DNA of 7,244 nucleotides from Kiritimatiellales bacterium (GTDB taxonomy: Bacteria > Verrucomicrobiota > Kiritimatiellia > Kiritimatiellales > Tichowtungiaceae), in NCBI GenBank assembly GCA_028692515.1, contig JAQUXG010000079.1, positions 1 through 7,244 of the forward strand. The letters run 5' to 3'. How positions within the stretch are numbered: the stretch's first letter is position 1; each line of letters starts with the position of its first letter. Positions 1 through 7,244 of this stretch are shown one piece after another. A program made the translations under genes and the position numbers. The notes below the pieces were generated by a model. That model made no database searches. It was not told where the DNA came from and saw nothing but the letters and a program-made list of their open reading frames with translations.

Positions 1-34
1 AAACGCAATATTAAACCGGCTTCGACTTGCGTTT
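1..34. repeat. Inverted repeat AAACGCAA / TTGCGTTT upstream of the glycosyltransferase gene
   Basis: Bases 1-8 (AAACGCAA) are exactly complementary to bases 27-34 (TTGCGTTT), giving 8-bp arms around an 18-base loop. The repeat starts at the window edge, so the arms may extend further upstream. It could be the terminator stem of a preceding rightward gene, although no real T-run follows, or an operator for the gene that starts at 65. A TAA at 34-36 and a TAG at 51-53 could each end an upstream gene, but too little sequence is present to tell. Confidence 0.4.
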
Positions 35-64
35 AATGGAACTTTTCAAGTAGAGTCCGGCACC

Positions 65-835
65 GTGAACGACACATTGATCATCATTCCGACCTATAAC
101 GAGTGCGAAAACGCTCGCACGATTGCACAGGCCGTCTTTGCGGCGGCGGATGATGTGGATATTCTTTTTGTGGATGACAACTCCCCCGACGGCACCGGAG
201 CCATCGCCGATGAGATGGCCGCTGTCGATTCGCGCGTGAAAGTCCTGCATCGCTCGGCAAAAAACGGTTTGGGCCGCGCCTACATCGCCGGTTTTCAGTG
301 GGCTCTGGAGCGGAGTTACCAGTTTATTTTTGAGATGGATGCCGATTTTTCTCATAACCCGGCGGACATTCCGCGCATGCGTCTTGCTACGAAAGATGCG
401 GGACTGGTGATCGGGTCGCGGTATATCAATGGCGTTCGCGTTATCAACTGGCCGTTGCGCCGCTTGATTCTGAGCCGCGGAGCAGGCCTCTATGTGAAAC
501 TGATCACCGGCATGCCGTTTACAGATCCGACCGGCGGCTTCAAGTGCTTCCGCCGGTGTGTGCTGGAGGCAATCTGTCTGGATAAAATTGTTTCAAACGG
601 CTACTCGTTCCAGATTGAGATGACTCATACAGCCCGGCGCATCGGATGCCGGATCATCGAGGTACCGATTGTTTTTGAAGAGCGCCACAACGGGATCTCC
701 AAGATGTCGAAGAAGATCATTTTCGAGGCGCTTTGGATCGTTTGGAAGCTTCTGTTTCGCTCCGGGTTTCACCGGGCGAACCCTTGTCCTGTCACACCGG
801 CGGCTGACAGATATAAATGCTGTCAGCAGCAGTAG
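65..835 (+). CDS. Polyprenol (dolichol)-phosphate mannosyltransferase-like GT2 glycosyltransferase
   Basis: This 256-residue protein is predicted to transfer a hexose, usually mannose from GDP-mannose, onto a polyprenyl phosphate carrier at the cytoplasmic face of the membrane. The GT2 fold motifs appear in order: IPTYNE (8-13), FVDDNSPDGT (35-44), KNGLGRAYIAGF (66-77), the metal-binding DAD in EMDADFSHNP (90-99), GSRY (117-120), DPTGGFKCF (154-162), SNGYSFQIEM (177-186) and EVPIVFEERHNGISKMS (199-215). This order matches Dpm1/Ppm1 synthases. There is no C-terminal transmembrane pair, so it is the short soluble type. The last ~25 residues (Pro- and Cys-containing, ending in QQQ) look lineage-specific. 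The GTG start at 65 is chosen because the family begins just before the IPTYNE strand; only a weak purine patch (GAG, 53-55) precedes it. The frame is open to the window edge, so an upstream start cannot be excluded. The exact sugar donor cannot be read from the sequence. Confidence 0.88.
   Translation: MNDTLIIIPTYNECENARTIAQAVFAAADDVDILFVDDNSPDGTGAIADEMAAVDSRVKVLHRSAKNGLGRAYIAGFQWALERSYQFIFEMDADFSHNPADIPRMRLATKDAGLVIGSRYINGVRVINWPLRRLILSRGAGLYVKLITGMPFTDPTGGFKCFRRCVLEAICLDKIVSNGYSFQIEMTHTARRIGCRIIEVPIVFEERHNGISKMSKKIIFEALWIVWKLLFRSGFHRANPCPVTPAADRYKCCQQQ
803..827. repeat. Hairpin GCTGACAG / CTGTCAGC at the 3' end of the glycosyltransferase gene
   Basis: Perfect 8-bp arms at 803-810 and 820-827 enclose a 9-base AT-rich loop. 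The hairpin lies in the last codons of the rightward glycosyltransferase gene and about 25 bases beyond the 3' end of the leftward tRNA-Leu. That is a sensible place for a shared stop or processing signal between convergent genes. There is no T-tract directly after it on either strand, so it is not a canonical intrinsic terminator. Confidence 0.35.
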
Positions 836-851
836 GCGGGGATCAAAAGAA

Positions 852-938
852 TGGTGCTCGAGCGGGGACTCGAACCCCGAAGGCCTTGCGGCCACCAGCA
901 CCTCAAGCTGGCGTGTCTACCAATTTCACCACCCGAGC
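852..938 (-). tRNA. tRNA-Leu, anticodon GAG
   Basis: The reverse strand folds into a complete 87-nt class II tRNA. The acceptor stem pairs GCTCGGG (938-932) with CTCGAGC (862-856) with one G-U pair, followed by discriminator A and an encoded CCA (854-852). The anticodon stem CCAGC/GCTGG carries the loop TTGAGGT, giving anticodon GAG at 904-902, which reads the Leu codons CUC and CUU. The D-loop contains TTGGTAGA. A long variable arm with a GGCC..GGCC stem precedes the T-arm, whose loop holds TTCGAGT between CGGGG and CCCCG. The long variable arm together with the GAG anticodon identifies it as leucine. It converges on the glycosyltransferase gene and lies downstream of galK on the same strand, but a separate promoter is likely. 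Confidence 0.97.
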
Positions 939-956
939 ACAGGAATGAAGGTGCAG

Positions 957-985
957 AACATAACGATTCACCCCCCAGGGGGCAA
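957..985 (-). promoter_or_regulatory. Candidate sigma-70-type promoter of tRNA-Leu
   Basis: On the minus strand TTGCCC (985-980) is followed after exactly 17 bases by TATGTT (962-957). These boxes match TTGACA and TATAAT at four of six positions each. Transcription would start around 950, leaving a short leader of roughly a dozen bases before the mature tRNA 5' end at 938. The spacer contains the GC-rich run CCCTGGGGGG. The call rests only on position and box similarity. Confidence 0.5.
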
Positions 986-1014
986 GCGGATATTTGCCAC
1001 TCCTTGCAGTTATT

Positions 1015-1033
1015 GCTTTTGAGGTTCAAAAGC
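1015..1033. repeat. Hairpin GCTTTTGA-GGT-TCAAAAGC between galK and tRNA-Leu
   Basis: A perfect 8-bp inverted repeat (1015-1022 and 1026-1033) with a 3-base loop lies 53 bases past the galK stop. Its geometry (short arms, 3-nt centre) resembles the TTCCAANNNTTGGAA element but the sequence differs. No T-run follows it on the galK strand, so an intrinsic terminator is doubtful. Confidence 0.4.
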
Positions 1034-1051
1034 CCGTTTCGCTACGCTCGA

Positions 1052-1066
1052 ATCCAATATTTGGAA
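1052..1066. repeat. Intergenic copy of the TTCCAANNNTTGGAA palindrome (11 of 12 bases)
   Basis: The bases ATCCAATATTTGGAA fit the consensus TTCCAA-NNN-TTGGAA with one mismatch in the first base, leaving 5-bp arms TCCAA/TTGGA around TAT. It lies 20-34 bases past the galK stop, in the galK-tRNA spacer. It is the only non-coding copy in the window and shows that the element is not confined to lacZ. Confidence 0.55.
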
Positions 1067-1085
1067 GAACACCGTATTTTGGTCT

Positions 1086-2252
1086 TTACTGGATAATCTG
1101 AGCACCCGCCGACGGGGTCACAGCGAGAATTTCCGGAACAATTCCCCGCGCCTTGCAGAGCGCAGTGATTTTTTCCGAAATCGTCTGCGCCTGATCCGCA
1201 CGAACCATCACAATTGCACTTCCTCCGAACCCTCCGCCGGAGAGACGCGCGCCGGGCGCACCCGCTTCGCGGGCGGCTTCGACGACGATATCCAGTTCCG
1301 GACAGGAATTTTCAAAATTTTCAATCGAGCTTTGGTGTGATTGGAAAAGAAGCGCGCCGAACGCGGTCAAATCGCCCTGACGAATCAGTTCCACGCCGCG
1401 CTCAACCCGGTCGATTTCGCCGACGATGTGCGCCGCGCGTTTCGCCGCGCCCGCCGCGATACGGCTTCGATGAGTTTCAAATTCTTCCGGCGAGACATCG
1501 CGCAGGGCGGTGACCGGATGGGGCAGCAACTCTGCCAGCTGCGCGGCGGCCTGTTCACAGCGTTCGCGCCGCTCATTGTACGGCGAGTCCGCCAGACTGT
1601 GTTTGACATGCGGGTTAACGACGAGAAATTCAATATCCGCCGGAAGTTGCACCGGAGAAACTTCCAAGGTTCGGAAATCGGAATGGATCAGCCCGTGATC
1701 GCGGCCGAACAGGCTGGAAAACTGGTCGAGCAGTCCACAATTGGTTCCGGCAAATAGATGTTCCGCCCGGCGGCAGAGGCGGGCGATCTCTTTTTGATCG
1801 ATGGTTGCATCGAGGATTTTCAGCACGGCGGTTGCGGCGGCCACTTCAAGCGCCGCCGAGCTGGAAAGCCCGGCACCCATCGGAATCGAGCCGAGAAAGG
1901 TACAATCCAGACCGTCGATTTTTTCGCCGAGATGCTCCTGAATAAAATGAAAGACTCCTTTGATATAGTTGGCCCAGCTGAAGCCGGGAACTTTTTCCAT
2001 GTTGGCCGTGTCGAAGGCGGCAATCTGGTTGACATCAACCGCCAGCAGATGGATTCCGGGCCGGCTGGATCGCGAAATGCAGAAACAGTGGCCGAGGTTG
2101 ATCGCAGCGGAAAGAACTGTGCCGTCGTTATAGTCGGTGTGGTTCCCCAGCACTTCGATGCGGCCGGGCGCCCAGGCGGCGGCTTCCGGTTCTTTTCCGA
2201 AATTCTCTATGTGGGCGGTAACGGTAGTTTGGATAACCTTTTCTTTATTCAT
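1086..2252 (-). CDS. galK: Galactokinase (GHMP kinase family)
   Basis: This 388-residue protein is predicted to phosphorylate alpha-D-galactose with ATP to galactose-1-phosphate, the first committed step of the Leloir pathway, in the cytoplasm. The N-terminal sugar-binding signature is APGRIEVLGNHTDYNDG (28-44). The ATP loop is MGAGLSSSAALE (125-136). The catalytic Asp lies in NCGLLDQ (171-177; Asp176). The third GHMP motif is GARLSGGGFGGSAIV (334-348). Length is normal for GalK. In the first motif, Asn37 replaces the Glu of the usual GEHTDY, and the usual GR-V-N-L-I is GRIEVL. From memory this variant is common in Verrucomicrobia-like galactokinases. The ATG at 2252 is supported by AAGGT at 2265-2261, about 8 bases upstream. 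The gene is divergent from the regulator-lacZ-galM set, so both sides could be controlled from the shared region. Galactose is the most likely substrate; a related hexose or N-acetylhexosamine cannot be ruled out because of Asn37. Confidence 0.93.
   Translation of the reverse strand: MNKEKVIQTTVTAHIENFGKEPEAAAWAPGRIEVLGNHTDYNDGTVLSAAINLGHCFCISRSSRPGIHLLAVDVNQIAAFDTANMEKVPGFSWANYIKGVFHFIQEHLGEKIDGLDCTFLGSIPMGAGLSSSAALEVAAATAVLKILDATIDQKEIARLCRRAEHLFAGTNCGLLDQFSSLFGRDHGLIHSDFRTLEVSPVQLPADIEFLVVNPHVKHSLADSPYNERRERCEQAAAQLAELLPHPVTALRDVSPEEFETHRSRIAAGAAKRAAHIVGEIDRVERGVELIRQGDLTAFGALLFQSHQSSIENFENSCPELDIVVEAAREAGAPGARLSGGGFGGSAIVMVRADQAQTISEKITALCKARGIVPEILAVTPSAGAQIIQ
1662..1676. repeat. Near-palindrome TTCCAAGGTTCGGAA inside galK (possible element copy)
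   Basis: The sequence fits TTCCAANNNTTGGAA at 11 of 12 positions. On the galK strand it encodes FRTLE (residues 193-197), one base from a codon set for FQTLE. The Arg and the following Leu-Glu are, however, what ordinary galactokinases tend to have at this place (a D-x-R-x-L-E pattern as recalled). This may therefore be native sequence rather than an element copy. Confidence 0.3.
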
Positions 2253-2309
2253 TGCGGGTTACCTTACTTTTTGGGCTCGTGGTGCACCATAGGATAAAAA
2301 CGCAAAGGA
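2253..2309. promoter_or_regulatory. Divergent regulatory region between galK and the AraC-type regulator
   Basis: These 57 bases must hold or border the start signals for galK (leftward) and the regulator-lacZ-galM set (rightward). For the rightward set, TTGGGC (2271-2276) is followed after 17-18 bases by an A/T-rich ATAAAA/TAAAAA (2294-2300), a weak sigma-70-like pair. Transcription from it would begin close to the first ATG at 2310. I found no convincing leftward -35/-10 pair with correct spacing; TTGACG lies at about 2325 on the minus strand without a matched -10. The galK ribosome binding site AAGGT occupies 2265-2261. Confidence 0.4.
2280..2289. promoter_or_regulatory. Perfect 10-bp palindrome TGGTGCACCA, candidate operator
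   Basis: TGGTGCACCA is its own reverse complement. It lies centrally in the divergent galK/regulator spacer, inside the spacer of the candidate rightward promoter, so a bound protein could block transcription. AraC-type proteins often prefer direct repeats, so the site could instead serve another dimeric repressor, or be chance. Confidence 0.35.
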
Positions 2310-3203
2310 ATGGACTTTTTCGTCAAAATAAGCTTTTTTATTCAAATGCTAACGCCGCTGAACCATACGATCAGTCAAAAAGTGGCCGAAATTTTTGATC
2401 TGTATACCGCATTGCATGGAACGCGCGTTTCGCTGTTCGGGTCGGATAAACGACTGCTGTATCCGGACGATTCCGGCCGGTCGAACTGCGCCTATTGCCG
2501 GATGCTCCGTGAGGAGCTGGGGCTGGATGCCAAATGCCGCGCGCTCGACCAGGCCATGATGGCGGCGGCGTTGCAGAAAAAAGAGATGATCTCCTATACC
2601 TGCCATGGCGGGATGCGTGAGGCCGTGGCACCACTGTTTTCCGAAGGACAGCTGGCTGGCTTTGTGATGATCGGGCAGTTCCGTAGCAGCGAGGCTCCGG
2701 TACAATCTCCGTATGCCGTTCGCTGGGAAAAAGAGAAGGGGAGTGCCGCGTTGCAGGCGGCGTTCTCGCGCAGCACGGTTTTGCCGGAGGATAAAATTGA
2801 AATTCTGCTGGCCATGTTCAGCCAGCTGCTCGATCTGATTATCCGCGGGAAGCTGATTCATCATAAAGATTACGACTTGATCGCTCCGGTCAAGGAGCAG
2901 ATTCGGCTGCATCCGGCAGAAGCGCTAAATCTTAATGACGCCGCGCGGATGAGCGGGCGGAGCCCGTCAACGGTGACACGTCTGTTTAAAAAAATCACCG
3001 GAACCGGCTTTAAGCAGTATCAACTGACCTGCCGGCTTCAGCTGGCGGCCGAACAGCTGAAGGTCGTACCGAACCGTCCGGTTGCGGAAATTGCCGCTGA
3101 GGCCGGCTTTGATGATCCGTTTTATTTTTCAAGAGTGTTTCATAAACATATGGGGTGCTCGCCCAGCGATTACCGCGTTGCCGATGAGGGTGACAGGCGC
3201 TGA
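2310..3203 (+). CDS. AraC-family transcriptional regulator with an N-terminal PocR-like sensory domain
   Basis: This 297-residue cytoplasmic DNA-binding protein is probably the regulator of the adjacent galactoside genes. Residues ~20-180 resemble the PocR sensory domain: LHGTRVSLFG (35-44), a cysteine set C60-x2-C63-x12-C76, then YTCHGGMREAVAPLF (96-110, Cys98) and GFVMIGQFR (117-125). The C-terminal ~95 residues form the double helix-turn-helix of the AraC family: LNDAARMSGRSPSTVTRLFKK (first HTH, 208-228) and VAEIAAEAGFDDPFYFSRVF (second HTH, 258-277), closing with the typical GCSPSDYR (282-289). There is no signal peptide or membrane segment. The start is uncertain: ATG 2310 leaves AAGGA with almost no spacing, and ATG 2346 (residue 13) lacks a Shine-Dalgarno but better fits where the domain begins and would leave a normal leader. 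It ends 45 bases before lacZ and is likely co-transcribed with it. The inducer is not readable. Confidence 0.88.
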   Translation: MDFFVKISFFIQMLTPLNHTISQKVAEIFDLYTALHGTRVSLFGSDKRLLYPDDSGRSNCAYCRMLREELGLDAKCRALDQAMMAAALQKKEMISYTCHGGMREAVAPLFSEGQLAGFVMIGQFRSSEAPVQSPYAVRWEKEKGSAALQAAFSRSTVLPEDKIEILLAMFSQLLDLIIRGKLIHHKDYDLIAPVKEQIRLHPAEALNLNDAARMSGRSPSTVTRLFKKITGTGFKQYQLTCRLQLAAEQLKVVPNRPVAEIAAEAGFDDPFYFSRVFHKHMGCSPSDYRVADEGDRR

Positions 3204-3206
3204 TAA

Positions 3207-7244
<4,038 letters not shown>

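Noticed and set aside
741..750. Half palindrome TTTGGAAG in the glycosyltransferase gene
   Set aside because: Only the right half is present; the left half does not match TTCCAA, and the encoded residues look ordinary for the family.
1036..1052. TTTCGCTACGCTCGAA in the galK-tRNA spacer as a mobile-element end
   Set aside because: It looks symmetric at the ends, but only the outer four bases pair; there is no second copy and no target duplication in the window.
1341..1350. TTGGAAAA half-site in galK (FQSH on the coding strand)
   Set aside because: No opposite half at the required 3-base distance, and the residues fit the normal galactokinase S-H motif region.
1129..2297. Long open frames on the strand opposite galK
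   Set aside because: They lie antisense to a well-conserved kinase, show no recognisable family and no start signals, and are explained by GC-rich codon structure.

Overview
The window is about 7.2 kb of bacterial chromosome with moderately high GC and tightly packed genes. It carries a galactose/lactose utilisation locus preceded by a GT2 glycosyltransferase and a tRNA-Leu gene. The galactokinase uses the variant signature GRIEVLGNHTDYN. Short TTCCAA-NNN-TTGGAA palindromes are scattered through coding and non-coding DNA. From memory, both point to the PVC group, most likely Verrucomicrobiota or Kiritimatiellota. This placement is inference, because no rRNA or other strong marker is present.

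Layout. Bases 1-64 are the tail of an upstream region with an inverted repeat. A polyprenol/dolichol-phosphate mannosyltransferase-like gene reads rightward (65-835). It converges on a minus-strand tRNA-Leu(GAG) at 852-938, which has a plausible sigma-70-type promoter at 957-985. The short spacer up to 1085 holds one hairpin and one degenerate copy of the palindrome. galK reads leftward (1086-2252). A short divergent regulatory region (2253-2309) with a perfect 10-bp palindrome separates it from a rightward set: a PocR/AraC-type regulator (2310-3203), a full-length GH2 LacZ beta-galactosidase (3249-6371), and an aldose 1-epimerase galM (6368 to the window end, incomplete) that overlaps lacZ by 4 bases.

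How the genes work together. LacZ splits beta-galactosides in the cytoplasm, GalM converts beta-D-galactose to the alpha anomer, and GalK phosphorylates it to galactose-1-phosphate. The regulator lies between galK and lacZ and is the obvious candidate to control both. A transporter, galT and galE are not in the window.

Most unusual observation. The palindrome TTCCAANNNTTGGAA occurs twice perfectly and in at least two degenerate forms inside lacZ. Three copies encode the identical peptide FQTLE; the fourth, read in another frame, encodes SNPWK. Two of the coding copies have lost the palindrome only through synonymous changes. A further one-mismatch copy lies between galK and the tRNA, and an ambiguous one lies inside galK. 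This looks like a dispersed palindromic element that tolerates, or spreads through, protein-coding sequence.
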